DNA of 64,000 nucleotides, taken from Dyadobacter endophyticus (GTDB lineage: Bacteria > Bacteroidota > Bacteroidia > Cytophagales > Spirosomataceae). Under the pieces are notes generated by a model. That model was not told the origin of the DNA, did not search any database, and was given only the letters and a program-made list of their open reading frames with translations. The stretch spans positions 62,001-126,000 of the forward strand of contig NZ_BMIA01000006.1 of NCBI RefSeq assembly GCF_014641595.1, given 5' to 3'. This document shows, piece after piece, positions 1 to 7,866 of the stretch. How positions within the stretch are numbered: the first letter of the stretch is position 1; the number at the start of each line of letters is the position of its first letter. A program made the translations under genes and the position numbers.

Positions 1-1283
1 ACAAATTGCATTACGACCAGCGACGACCGCAACGAAATACTGCTGCCAGGCAGTACGACACGGTTTTGCAATGCCCTCACCGGCTGAAAACCCGAGAGAA
101 CGAGGGCGGGATAGAACCCCGCAAACAGCGTGACCACAATCGCGAGCGCACCAAGGAAAAGGTAGGTGTCGATATTCCAGACTGCCGAGCCGTCGATGTG
201 CGTATTCAAAAGCTCCGAAGAGTAGGAAACCAGCCTTCCGGCCAGCAATGCGCCGAATAAGGTTGCCAGCACAACCAGCAGCCCGGTTTCCCCGAAAAAC
301 TGGAACACGAGTTGCTTCCTTCCGCTGCCGAGCACCTTGCGCACCGCCACCTCGCGTCCACGTTGAATAGCCTGCACGGTAGCCAGGTTCACAAAATTGA
401 TGCAAGCGATAAATATGAGGAATATGCCTATGCTCGTAAGCATGTAGAGCATCCATTTCGGCATCGAATAGTTGAACGGATCTTTGCTGGTATCAAAATG
501 CATTTGCGGCAGGGGCTGCAACTCAAACGACGTAACCGATGTTTCATCCGGCTGGCTTTTGGCAATACGGGTAAGTTCGGCATTGATTGGTGCCGTTGAA
601 GCGCCCGGTTTCAGCAATACATAGCCTTGATGCATCGAATCGCCACCGCCGAGCTTGTCCTCCTGGGCTAGGTCCGGTTGCATTTTTTTCATTGTTTCCC
701 ATGAAATGATCATTTCCATGGGAAATTCGGTGTTGAGAGGAAGGTTACTAATCACGCCGGTAACGGTCAAGTCGATGCTGTTATCGTAGCGGAGGCGCTT
801 GCCGATTGCATTGCCTTTGAAAAGCTTCCTGGCCGTCTTTTCGTCGAGTACCACCTGCCCCGGCGCGCTGAGCGATTGCTTCGGATTGCCGGCGATCCAG
901 CGGATATCCAGCATTTCGAGCATGGCGGGTTCAGTAAAGAAGATATTGTTCTGGTTGAACAGCTCTGTTCCTATCTGCACGGCTGCCGGGTTCATTCCGT
1001 AGAAATTGGCGGCCGTTTCTACACCCGGAAACTGGGTTTTCAATATTTTAATGACCGTCTGGTGCACATGCGACTGCTGCTCCCCGAACTTGTCGGCTGA
1101 CTTGACCCTGTAAATGCGGTCGGCTTTGGCATGAAAACGATCGAAGCTGAATTCGAACCGGACGATCCAGAATAGCGTAATAGCCACGCCGAGGCCTAGC
1201 GTCAGGCCCGTCAGATTAATGAAAGTGTACAGCCTGTTCTTTTGCAGGCTCCGATAGGCAGTTTTGAAGTAGTTCCCGATCAT
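1..1283 (-). CDS. FtsX/MacB-like ABC transporter permease (3' end cut by window)
   Basis: The reading frame starts at an ATG at 1283 and stays open to the left edge, so at least 427 residues are present and the C-terminus is missing. It begins MIGNYFKTAYRSLQKNRLYT and has one hydrophobic segment at about residues 20-42. A long extracytoplasmic region follows, then two or more membrane segments near residues 285-400 with the RGREVAVRKVLGSGR signature of FtsX-type permeases between them. This is the usual plan of the large Bacteroidota permeases with MacB periplasmic core and FtsX domains. They work with a separate ATPase, often in export or envelope stress. No ATPase gene is in view. The start is supported by the match to the family N-terminus. 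Confidence 0.85.
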   Translation of the reverse strand, partial: MIGNYFKTAYRSLQKNRLYTFINLTGLTLGLGVAITLFWIVRFEFSFDRFHAKADRIYRVKSADKFGEQQSHVHQTVIKILKTQFPGVETAANFYGMNPAAVQIGTELFNQNNIFFTEPAMLEMLDIRWIAGNPKQSLSAPGQVVLDEKTARKLFKGNAIGKRLRYDNSIDLTVTGVISNLPLNTEFPMEMIISWETMKKMQPDLAQEDKLGGGDSMHQGYVLLKPGASTAPINAELTRIAKSQPDETSVTSFELQPLPQMHFDTSKDPFNYSMPKWMLYMLTSIGIFLIFIACINFVNLATVQAIQRGREVAVRKVLGSGRKQLVFQFFGETGLLVVLATLFGALLAGRLVSYSSELLNTHIDGSAVWNIDTYLFLGALAIVVTLFAGFYPALVLSGFQPVRALQNRVVLPGSSISLRSSLVVMQF

Positions 1284-1350
1284 AATTCCCAGGCAGGTTA
1301 CATTTGAGATAACAAACTCAGATCATTTCAAAAATAGCCTGCCAATTAAA

Positions 1351-1373
1351 AGAGGCCGTCAGAAACGGCCTCT
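1351..1373 (-). terminator. Intrinsic terminator after the sugar dehydrogenase gene
   Basis: A 9-bp perfect stem (AGAGGCCGT/ACGGCCTCT) with a 5-nt loop is followed, read on the minus strand, by a short T run (TTTTAATT). It lies just past the stop of the dehydrogenase gene and before the permease start. A second 8-bp inverted repeat (GGCTGTCC 1405-1412 with GGACAGCC 1440-1447) sits nearer the stop codon and has no T run. Confidence 0.7.
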
Positions 1374-1454
1374 ACACGCAAACAATCAAGAAAATCAAAA
1401 GCCGGGCTGTCCGTAACCGGACAAAATCCGTTCAGGTTTGGACAGCCTCAGCCA

Positions 1455-3170
1455 CTACCTCAATACCAAAACCTTTTGCTGGATCACTCTGTCGTGCCCG
1501 GCCATGCGGACGACGTAAATGCCCGAGGCCGTATTTCCGAGCGGGATATTCACCGGCCCGCTTCTGCCCCCGATCTTTTCCATCAATATCACTTGTCCGC
1601 CCGCACTCACCACTTCGACGGTTTGAAAAGGCTCTTCTACAAGCAAGCTTAATTCATTGTTGCTGATCAGCGAGGGCCGCACAAAAAGTTCGCTCTGAGT
1701 CTCCCCGCCGCGGTTGACCGTGATCATTCCCGAGTACCTGAAACTTTCGTCGGTATCCGTCATTTTCAAGCGATAGTAAAGATTGCCGTTTTCCAATGTG
1801 GTGTGTGTAAATGAATACCGGTTTCCGGCCTGCGCATTCGCGCCTTCTACCGAGCCAATGCTTTCAAAGTTGCGCGCATCGGAGCTGTACTGAATATCGA
1901 ACGATTTAAAATCCTTCTCCATAGAAGTCTGCCATATCAACTTCACTCCTTCGGCACTGGGTGCTCCTGAAAAATCAACCAGCGTCACCGGCAACGGGTC
2001 CTCCGCCTCAATGCGGTATACGGCGGTAGCTGTAACCGCGAAGATTTCTCCCGACTCGTCTTCCCCAATGTCTCTTACACCGATGGTTGTGGAAGGTTGA
2101 TATTGTTGTGAAGAGCCATCCGAATTAATTTTGTGAATATCGCCCGAACTATAATCCATCCCGATGTAATAGCCTCGCATCACCGGCCAGTTGTTTCCGC
2201 GGTACACCACACCACCGATCACGGAAGAACCCCTCGCGGTGCGCGTTCTATACGTGTAAACAGGTTTGGTAAAGCTGGCTGAATCCGGACATTCGTTTAT
2301 GGCAATACCCGGCGTGTAGCCATTGCCTTCGAAGCACCGCCATCCGAAATTGGTACCCGATGCATTCCCGGCCGTCGTGTGATTGACCTCCTCCCAGGTA
2401 TCCTGCCCCACATCGCCGATCCACAAGCCGTAATTCTGGCGGTCGAAACTCCATCGGAACGGATTTCTCAGCCCCCGGATGAAAATCTCGTTCCCGAACG
2501 GGTTGCTAGGCGGTATGATATAGGGAATACCGGAACCTGGGGGCGTATTGACGTCCAACCGCAATATTTTGCCCAGCAGGCTACTGGTACTCTGGCCGTT
2601 TTGGTTGGGATCGTAGCCAGCGCCACCGTCGCCGGTGGAGAGGTATAAATAGCCGTCTTCATAACCAAAATGCATCTCCCCTCCATTGTGGTTGGTATTA
2701 ACCGGGTGTGGGATTTTCAGGATTTCGAACCGCGTGTTGGCCAGCACGACGTTTCCGGATGGGTTTGCAGATGTGTACCGGGCTACCACCAGGTCGCCGG
2801 CGGTGTCGGTGTAATAGGTATAAAGAAATCCATTGGTGGAAAAGTCGGGATGGAAAGCGATACTCAGCAAACCGCCCTCTCCCGCCTGCGAAACGATCGT
2901 CCCGCCGCTATTCATATTGAGGTATTGAATCGGGGTTGTCAACGCACCGGGGTTATACATCGTGATAATACCGGCGCGTTCCGCAATAAAAATCCGGTTA
3001 GAATTGTCGCCTGCATGGACAAGCTGCATGGCGGAGGTCAGCCCGCTGATAACGGCTGTTGGGTTGATGCTCACATCGGGAACTTGCGCACAAACTTGCA
3101 GGGTGGTAAGAGCGAAGCAAAATACCAGGATATGCCCCCGCAGCAGTTTATAGTGGTTGATATGTTTCAT
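1455..3170 (-). CDS. Secreted PQQ-dependent sugar dehydrogenase with T9SS sorting domain
   Basis: The 571-residue protein starts with a signal peptide (about residues 1-29, ending VCAQ). Residues about 35-385 match the glucose/sorbosone dehydrogenase propeller family. Visible family features are the stretch EGGLLSIAFHPDF and a His-Asn-Gly-Gly motif at about 161-164, followed by LYLSTGDGG. In this family the His is near the catalytic base and PQQ. A domain of about 100 residues follows (LPVTLVDFSG onwards), then a C-terminal segment ending in SGIYVVRMAG and IQQKVLVLR, typical of type A type IX secretion sorting domains. The enzyme should oxidise aldose sugars outside the cell, though its substrate cannot be told. 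It appears monocistronic, with a terminator downstream. Confidence 0.85.
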   Translation of the reverse strand: MKHINHYKLLRGHILVFCFALTTLQVCAQVPDVSINPTAVISGLTSAMQLVHAGDNSNRIFIAERAGIITMYNPGALTTPIQYLNMNSGGTIVSQAGEGGLLSIAFHPDFSTNGFLYTYYTDTAGDLVVARYTSANPSGNVVLANTRFEILKIPHPVNTNHNGGEMHFGYEDGYLYLSTGDGGAGYDPNQNGQSTSSLLGKILRLDVNTPPGSGIPYIIPPSNPFGNEIFIRGLRNPFRWSFDRQNYGLWIGDVGQDTWEEVNHTTAGNASGTNFGWRCFEGNGYTPGIAINECPDSASFTKPVYTYRTRTARGSSVIGGVVYRGNNWPVMRGYYIGMDYSSGDIHKINSDGSSQQYQPSTTIGVRDIGEDESGEIFAVTATAVYRIEAEDPLPVTLVDFSGAPSAEGVKLIWQTSMEKDFKSFDIQYSSDARNFESIGSVEGANAQAGNRYSFTHTTLENGNLYYRLKMTDTDESFRYSGMITVNRGGETQSELFVRPSLISNNELSLLVEEPFQTVEVVSAGGQVILMEKIGGRSGPVNIPLGNTASGIYVVRMAGHDRVIQQKVLVLR

Positions 3171-3268
3171 ATTTAACAGGGTTAATAGATGACACTACTT
3201 CTACCATTTATTACGAAATCATACTACAATTCCCATGCCCGCATCAAGCCTGGAAAATATCCGCAAAC

Positions 3269-3300
3269 AAAAAGCCTCCGGAAGCATAACTCCCGGAGGC
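3269..3300 (-). terminator. Intrinsic terminator of purM
   Basis: Read on the minus strand, GCCTCCGG and CCGGAGGC form an 8-bp GC-rich stem (3274-3281 with 3293-3300). A TTTTTGTTTG run follows, starting at 3273. It lies 28 bp past the purM stop and separates purM from the dehydrogenase gene. Confidence 0.85.
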
Positions 3301-3328
3301 CCAATATTTTGCCGCGATCAAAGATCGG

Positions 3329-4495
3329 TCAATAATAGAATGTACCGTATTCGCTGCTGATTGTCAATTTTTTCTCATCAGACGCTTCCACCCGGCCGAT
3401 CACCTGTGCTGCGATGCCGAATGATTCCGAAATTTCGATCACCCGTGCCGCATAGGCTTCCGGCAGGTAAATTTCCAGCCTGTGCCCCATATTGAACACC
3501 TTGTACATCTCCTGCCAGCTTGTGCCGCTTTCTTCCTGAATGAGCCTGAACAATGGCGGTACCGGCAGCAGGTTGTCTTTGATAATGTGAAGGTTATCAA
3601 CAAAATGTAGAATTTTTGTCTGGGCCCCGCCACTGCAATGTACCATGCCATGGATCTGCGTCCGCATTTCGTCGAGTAGCGCCTTGGCTACGGGTGCGTA
3701 TGTACGTGTAGGCGAGAGGATTAGTTTACCCACATTCAAAGGAGCACCTTCTACTTCGTCGGTTAGTTTTTTGCTGCCGCTGTAAATAAGATCTTCGCTC
3801 ACCTCGGGATCGAAGCTCTCGCTGTATTTTGATAGGTATTTACCCAGAATATCATGTCTTGCGGAGGTGAGGCCGTTGCTGCCCATGCCGCCGTTGTATT
3901 CGCTTTCGTAAGTAGCCTGGCCGTAGGAAGCGAGCCCCACGATTACGTCACCAGCCTGGATATTGGCATTGTCCACCACTTCCGAGCGTTTCATTCGGGC
4001 AATTACCGTGCTATTGACGGTCACGGTGCGCACCAGGTCGCCTACATCCGCTGTTTCGCCGCCCGTACTGTAAATCTCGACGCCGTAGCTCCTAAGCATC
4101 TCCAGCACATCCTCCGCACCGTTGATCACCTCCGCGATCACTTCACCCGGAATGCGGTTTTTATTGCGGTCGATGGTCGATGAATAGAGCATCGGGCCGG
4201 TCGCGCCCACGCATAGCAGATCGTCGGTATTCATCACGATCGCATCCTGTGCAATGCCCTTCCAAACGGAAATGTCGCCGGTTTCTTTCCAATACAAATA
4301 CGCCAGGGAAGTTTTGGTACCGGCCCCGTCGGCATGCATGATCGTGCAGTAGTCCGGGTCGCCCGCGAGCGTATCCGGTACTATTTTGCAAAAAGCCTTT
4401 GGAAAAAGCCCCTTGTCGATCTTTTCGATGGCCTTATGCACATCTTCCTTTGAAGCCGATACACCGCGCTGGAGATAACGGTCGGTAGTTTTCAT
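3329..4495 (-). CDS. purM: Phosphoribosylformylglycinamidine cyclo-ligase
   Basis: This 388-residue protein has the AIR synthetase layout. An N-terminal half carries HADGAGTKTSLAYLYWKETG (ATP and metal binding) and a MNTDDLLCVGATGP segment. A STGGETADVGDLVRT motif follows, then a C-terminal AIRS domain with SPTRTYAPVAKALL and MVHCSGGAQTKILHFV. PurM closes the imidazole ring of aminoimidazole ribotide in purine synthesis, in the cytoplasm. It is somewhat longer than the roughly 345-residue enterobacterial enzyme, as in other Bacteroidota. It has its own promoter-like element and a strong terminator, so it is probably transcribed alone. Confidence 0.93.
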   Translation of the reverse strand: MKTTDRYLQRGVSASKEDVHKAIEKIDKGLFPKAFCKIVPDTLAGDPDYCTIMHADGAGTKTSLAYLYWKETGDISVWKGIAQDAIVMNTDDLLCVGATGPMLYSSTIDRNKNRIPGEVIAEVINGAEDVLEMLRSYGVEIYSTGGETADVGDLVRTVTVNSTVIARMKRSEVVDNANIQAGDVIVGLASYGQATYESEYNGGMGSNGLTSARHDILGKYLSKYSESFDPEVSEDLIYSGSKKLTDEVEGAPLNVGKLILSPTRTYAPVAKALLDEMRTQIHGMVHCSGGAQTKILHFVDNLHIIKDNLLPVPPLFRLIQEESGTSWQEMYKVFNMGHRLEIYLPEAYAARVIEISESFGIAAQVIGRVEASDEKKLTISSEYGTFYY

Positions 4496-4533
4496 CTGAA
4501 CGTATTGATTAGTAAGCTATCCTGATTCCGCCA

Positions 4534-4560
4534 CAAAAGTAGGCAAAAAGGGGGCTCAAA
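4534..4560 (-). promoter_or_regulatory. Bacteroidota-type promoter for purM
   Basis: On the minus strand TACTTTTG (4541-4534) fits the TAnnTTTG -7 element. A TTTG lies upstream at 4560-4557. The spacer is only 15 nt, shorter than usual, so the -33 match is weak while the -7 match is exact. Confidence 0.5.
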
Positions 4561-4626
4561 CCTTTACTTTAATGAAAGTAGTGGTTAATATTGAGCTTTT
4601 AAAGCCCTGAACCCACTTTTGATTTC

Positions 4627-5130
4627 ATGCATTTTTTGATTCGTTCAGTAGTTGCACTAGCCCTGTTATTTGCCGCCAGCTCGCTTGAAAACCGTTCTTT
4701 AGCACAGGCTCCAAATTCGCGGGCCGCCGCCGACACCCTGAACCCCATTGAGTCGCTGGTATCGTTTGCCACCAGGCATTTACATATCCCCTACCGTTCG
4801 GGCGGTTCCTCCAAAAGAGGTTTCGACTGCTCTGGATTTGTCAGGTATTGTTTCAACCAATGGAACATCATACTTCCGCATTCAAGCGCCGCTCAGGCGG
4901 AGCACGGTGAAGCCGTAGAACTAGACGATGCCAAGCCCGGCGATCTTATTTTCTTCAAAGGCAACAGCACCAAAAGCAAGCGCATCGGACATGTGGGGAT
5001 CATTACCGAAGTCGCCCCCGGCTATGTAAAATTCATTCATTCTGCCTGGAAAGGCGGCATCCGTTACGACCTGCTGAACGCAGCCTATTACAGCAAGCGG
5101 TTTGTGGCTGTGAAAAGAATGATTGAATGA
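4627..5130 (+). CDS. NlpC/P60 family (C40) cell-wall peptidase
   Basis: The 167-residue protein has an N-terminal signal peptide (about 1-27, ending SLAQ) and one NlpC/P60 domain. The catalytic Cys is C68 in FDCSGFVRYCF, the His is H122 in GHVGIITEV, and H138 in FIHSAW is the likely third residue. These enzymes cut gamma-D-glutamyl to diamino acid bonds in peptidoglycan stem peptides. There is no extra SH3 or LysM domain, so targeting must come from elsewhere. It diverges from purM and is followed by a palindrome-rich spacer. Confidence 0.88.
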   Translation: MHFLIRSVVALALLFAASSLENRSLAQAPNSRAAADTLNPIESLVSFATRHLHIPYRSGGSSKRGFDCSGFVRYCFNQWNIILPHSSAAQAEHGEAVELDDAKPGDLIFFKGNSTKSKRIGHVGIITEVAPGYVKFIHSAWKGGIRYDLLNAAYYSKRFVAVKRMIE

Positions 5131-5169
5131 TTGATTTTAATCAACAAATAATTTTCTTTCTCTTTTGAT

Positions 5170-5189
5170 CCGTCGACTTAAGTCGACGG
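5170..5189. repeat. REP-like palindrome, GTCGAC family
   Basis: CCGTCGACTTAAGTCGACGG is a perfect 20-bp palindrome. A near-identical copy at 5809-5828 lies on the other side of the transposase gene. It shares the CTTAAG core with the palindromes at 22439, 35286 and 42584. Confidence 0.85.
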
Positions 5190-5221
5190 CAAGATGATTG
5201 ACCTCCAGCCATCCTTTGCAG

Positions 5222-5235
5222 TTGACTTTAGTCAA
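5222..5235. repeat. Degenerate REP-like palindrome
   Basis: TTGACTTTAGTCAA has 6-bp arms around TT and resembles the core of the 5170 palindrome (GACTTAAGTC). It sits 22 bp past the transposase stop codon and may be a worn copy or part of the element end. Confidence 0.5.
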
Positions 5236-5257
5236 TTGAATAGAGAGATAAAATGGC

Positions 5258-5695
5258 TTAGTTCTTGTTTGAATTTGTCCAGCCATATTTTTGCATGAAT
5301 CTATTTATCTCTGTTTCAAAGGTTTTTCCTTTGTGGTGCTCTTCCTGCTTCAGGATATAGCGTCTCACAAAAGGCACATGCCGCTCGCTGACACTTACAG
5401 CCCAGTAGTCGTCCTGCCAGACAAACTTTGTTCTTGTCAGCCTATTCTTATTGATCCAGTGCGCTGATTCTCCTTTGATGATCTTCATTACATCCGCGAG
5501 TGTCTGCCCGCGGGCAAGGCATATGAGGCAATGGGCATGATCAAGATACCCATTCACAACATCCAGCTCGATTCCCTTCGACATCGCATATTCTTTAATA
5601 TGCATAAACACTTTCATCCGAATCTCGTCCCGCAGCACAGGCATCCGATATTTCGTAGAAAAGACAACATGGATCCAAACACGAGTCCAACTCAT
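5258..5695 (-). CDS. REP-associated tyrosine transposase (Y1/IS200-like)
   Basis: The 145-residue protein fits the Y1 transposase fold. The HUH metal-binding pair is H53 and H55 in YLDHAHCLI. The probable nucleophile is Y113 with Q117 in YILKQEEHH. IS200-type and RAYT proteins nick and rejoin single-stranded DNA at hairpins. Matching 20-bp palindromes flank the gene at 5170 and 5809, as expected of a domesticated RAYT that acts on REP-like hairpins rather than a standard IS. I see no accessory TnpB gene. The start at 5695 gives a family-like N-terminus (MSWTRVWIHVVFSTKYRMPV). Confidence 0.88.
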   Translation of the reverse strand: MSWTRVWIHVVFSTKYRMPVLRDEIRMKVFMHIKEYAMSKGIELDVVNGYLDHAHCLICLARGQTLADVMKIIKGESAHWINKNRLTRTKFVWQDDYWAVSVSERHVPFVRRYILKQEEHHKGKTFETEINRFMQKYGWTNSNKN

Positions 5696-5808
5696 AGCCT
5701 AGAAGATTTAAACGCATCCAACAATAAACCACCGGTGGTCTCATTGATACGCTAAACCATCTATTTGGTAACACACTTCAAAACATCCTCAACAAAAAAT
5801 CCCCCTGG

Positions 5809-5828
5809 CCGTCGACTTCAGTCGACGG
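5809..5828. repeat. REP-like palindrome, GTCGAC family, second copy
   Basis: CCGTCGACTTCAGTCGACGG has the same 9-bp arms as the copy at 5170 and differs only in the centre (TTCA instead of TTAA). It ends 28 bp upstream of the -7 element proposed for argH, so it could also influence that promoter. Confidence 0.85.
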
Positions 5829-5856
5829 AAAAAGGGTAAGAATGAGCTAATGGTGT

Positions 5857-5864
5857 TAAATTTG
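5857..5864 (+). promoter_or_regulatory. -7 promoter element for argH
   Basis: TAAATTTG matches TAnnTTTG exactly and lies 39 bp before the proposed TTG start of argH. I could not find a clear TTTG at the -33 distance. Confidence 0.5.
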
Positions 5865-5903
5865 CAGTAATGTTTCATTCAACAATTTTTATAATCCTGC
5901 ATC

Positions 5904-7238
5904 TTGAAACTCTGGCAAAAGGAAAATACTGTCACTTCTGAAAAAATAGAACGCTTCACGGTAGGGCGCGACCGCGAGATGGATCTGCATCTGGCCGAAT
6001 TCGACGTGCTGGGCAACATCGCCCACGCCACTATGCTCGAAACCATCGGCTTGCTCACATCCGACGACCTCGCCGCATTGAAAACCGAGCTGAAAGCCAT
6101 TCACCAGCAAATCGAAAAAGGTGAATTCGTGATCGAGGAAGGCATCGAGGATGTGCATTCGCAGGTAGAGTTGTTACTTACCCGCAAGCTTGGCGATACC
6201 GGCAAAAAGATCCATTCAGGTCGCTCGCGCAACGACCAGGTGTTGGTGGATATGAAGTTATATACCCGTGCACGGCTTTTCGAGGTGGTACAGGCTGCCG
6301 AAAAGCTTTTCGACGTGCTGACGCGCAAATCGGAGGAGCACAAAAATGACCTGCTCCCCGGCTACACACATTTGCAAATCGCCATGCCGTCGTCGTTCGG
6401 TCTGTGGTTTGGTGCCTATGCCGAAGGCCTGATCGATGATATTATCCAACTCAATGCAGCCTACCGCCTCGCAAACCGCAATCCGCTGGGCTCCGGCGCA
6501 GGCTACGGGTCTTCGTTCCCGTTGAACCGCCAGCTTACCACCGAATTGCTTGGTTTTGAAGGAATGCATCATAACGTCGTGTATGCGCAAATGAGCCGTG
6601 GGCGCACGGAACAGGCCGCATTGACTGCTATTTCCTCACTCGCAGCGACCGTTTCCAGGCTGGCGATGGACGTTTGCCTTTACAACAGCCAGAACTTCGG
6701 CTTCATCGTGTTGCCCGACGACCTCACGACCGGCAGCAGCATTATGCCGCACAAAAAGAACCCGGACGTGGCCGAGCTCCTGCGCGCTAAAACCAACCGC
6801 ATGAAGGCACTACCGATGGAAGTAACGATGGTATTGAGCAACCTGCCGTCGGGCTACCACCGCGATATGCAGCTGCTGAAAGAAATCCTGATGCCGGCAT
6901 TCGACGAAATCCTCGACTGCCTCGACATCGCCGCATTCATGCTCGAACATGTGAAAGTAAAACAAAACCTGCTCGACGATCCGAAATACGATTTGCTCTT
7001 CAGCGTGGAGCGCGTGAACGAGCTCGTGATCGCCGGTGTTCCTTTCCGCGATGCCTACAAGCAAGTAGGGACCGAAATCGGCGACGGCACTTATGTTGCG
7101 CCGCGAGCGTTGAAACACAGCCATGAGGGAAGTATCGGTAACTTGCAGACCGACGCGATTCGCGCGAGAATGGAGCAGGAAATTGCCGCTTTTGGCTACG
7201 ATAAGATAGCCGCCGCTTTTGAAGCACTTTTAAAATAA
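5904..7238 (+). CDS. argH: Argininosuccinate lyase
   Basis: This 444-residue enzyme of the fumarase/aspartase superfamily splits argininosuccinate into arginine and fumarate, the last step of arginine synthesis. Motifs seen are HSGRSRND at 104-111, GYTHLQ at 153-158 and the superfamily signature GSSIMPHKKNPD at 277-288, whose second Ser region forms the catalytic loop. The start is a TTG. It is preferred because residues 1-25 (MKLWQKENTV...) align with the conserved ArgH N-terminus, while the next ATG at 5979 would remove it. No Shine-Dalgarno sequence is visible. It is only 5 bp from the downstream redoxin gene. argB is 12 kb away, so arginine genes are scattered. Confidence 0.93.
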   Translation: MKLWQKENTVTSEKIERFTVGRDREMDLHLAEFDVLGNIAHATMLETIGLLTSDDLAALKTELKAIHQQIEKGEFVIEEGIEDVHSQVELLLTRKLGDTGKKIHSGRSRNDQVLVDMKLYTRARLFEVVQAAEKLFDVLTRKSEEHKNDLLPGYTHLQIAMPSSFGLWFGAYAEGLIDDIIQLNAAYRLANRNPLGSGAGYGSSFPLNRQLTTELLGFEGMHHNVVYAQMSRGRTEQAALTAISSLAATVSRLAMDVCLYNSQNFGFIVLPDDLTTGSSIMPHKKNPDVAELLRAKTNRMKALPMEVTMVLSNLPSGYHRDMQLLKEILMPAFDEILDCLDIAAFMLEHVKVKQNLLDDPKYDLLFSVERVNELVIAGVPFRDAYKQVGTEIGDGTYVAPRALKHSHEGSIGNLQTDAIRARMEQEIAAFGYDKIAAAFEALLK

Positions 7239-7243
7239 ATACC

Positions 7244-7777
7244 ATGAAAACCCGGTCCGCCATTATCTGGATGTTAGGCTGCATTGGATTCGGCCTGTTA
7301 GCCGCCACCAGCGTGAACCGTCCGAGCCTCGACGGACGGGGTAATCTCAAAGTCATTTTCTTCCTCGACCCCGAATGCCCCGTCTCGAACGCGTACATGC
7401 GCGAGATCAAGAGTATTCATTCGGATTATTCCAAAAAAGGAGTGGCATTCGAGGCCGTATTCCCTGTGCCGACCGTTAAAAGGGAGGATATCAAACGCTT
7501 TTTAAGTAAATATCAGGCAGCCATGCCCGGCTACCAGGATGCCGGGCTGCAAAAGGTGAAGCGCTACCAGGCGACCGTGATGCCCGAAGCTGTGCTCGTC
7601 AATGCAAACGGGGAAATCCTCTACCGCGGTGCGATCGACAATTGGTATTATGCCTTGGGTAAAAACAGGGCGAAGGCCACCGAGCTGTATTTAAGGAATG
7701 CCATTGAAGCGGTATTGAATGGGGAAATGGTACTTGTAAGCCGTACTGATGCGATCGGATGTGTGATTAATCAGTAA
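7244..7777 (+). CDS. Membrane-anchored or exported redoxin-like protein
   Basis: The 177-residue protein has a hydrophobic N-terminus (about 6-22) and a thioredoxin-like domain. DPECPVSNAY holds a single active-site Cys (C45, with the CP pair but no second Cys in CxxC). The cis-Pro appears in TVMPEAVLV (P114), and a conserved tail TDAIGCVINQ carries C173. This C-terminal GCxI pattern marks a redoxin subgroup that, as I recall, often occurs beside or fused to cytochrome c/copper monooxygenase proteins. A protein of that kind is encoded at 17840-19168. The redox partner and function are unknown. It follows argH by 5 bp and ends at a bidirectional terminator. Confidence 0.7.
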   Translation: MKTRSAIIWMLGCIGFGLLAATSVNRPSLDGRGNLKVIFFLDPECPVSNAYMREIKSIHSDYSKKGVAFEAVFPVPTVKREDIKRFLSKYQAAMPGYQDAGLQKVKRYQATVMPEAVLVNANGEILYRGAIDNWYYALGKNRAKATELYLRNAIEAVLNGEMVLVSRTDAIGCVINQ

Positions 7778-7810
7778 GGGAGCAGCGTTTCAATGAAATG
7801 ACCACAAACA

Positions 7811-7838
7811 AAAAGGCAGGCCAATCGGCCTGCCTTTT
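7811..7838. terminator. Bidirectional terminator between redoxin and susD-like genes
   Basis: AAAAGGCAGGCC and GGCCTGCCTTTT form a perfect 12-bp stem with a 4-nt loop. T runs on both strands fit termination of the two convergent genes. Confidence 0.9.
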
Positions 7839-7866
7839 GTGTTCTTTAACTAAATCTATATTAAAA

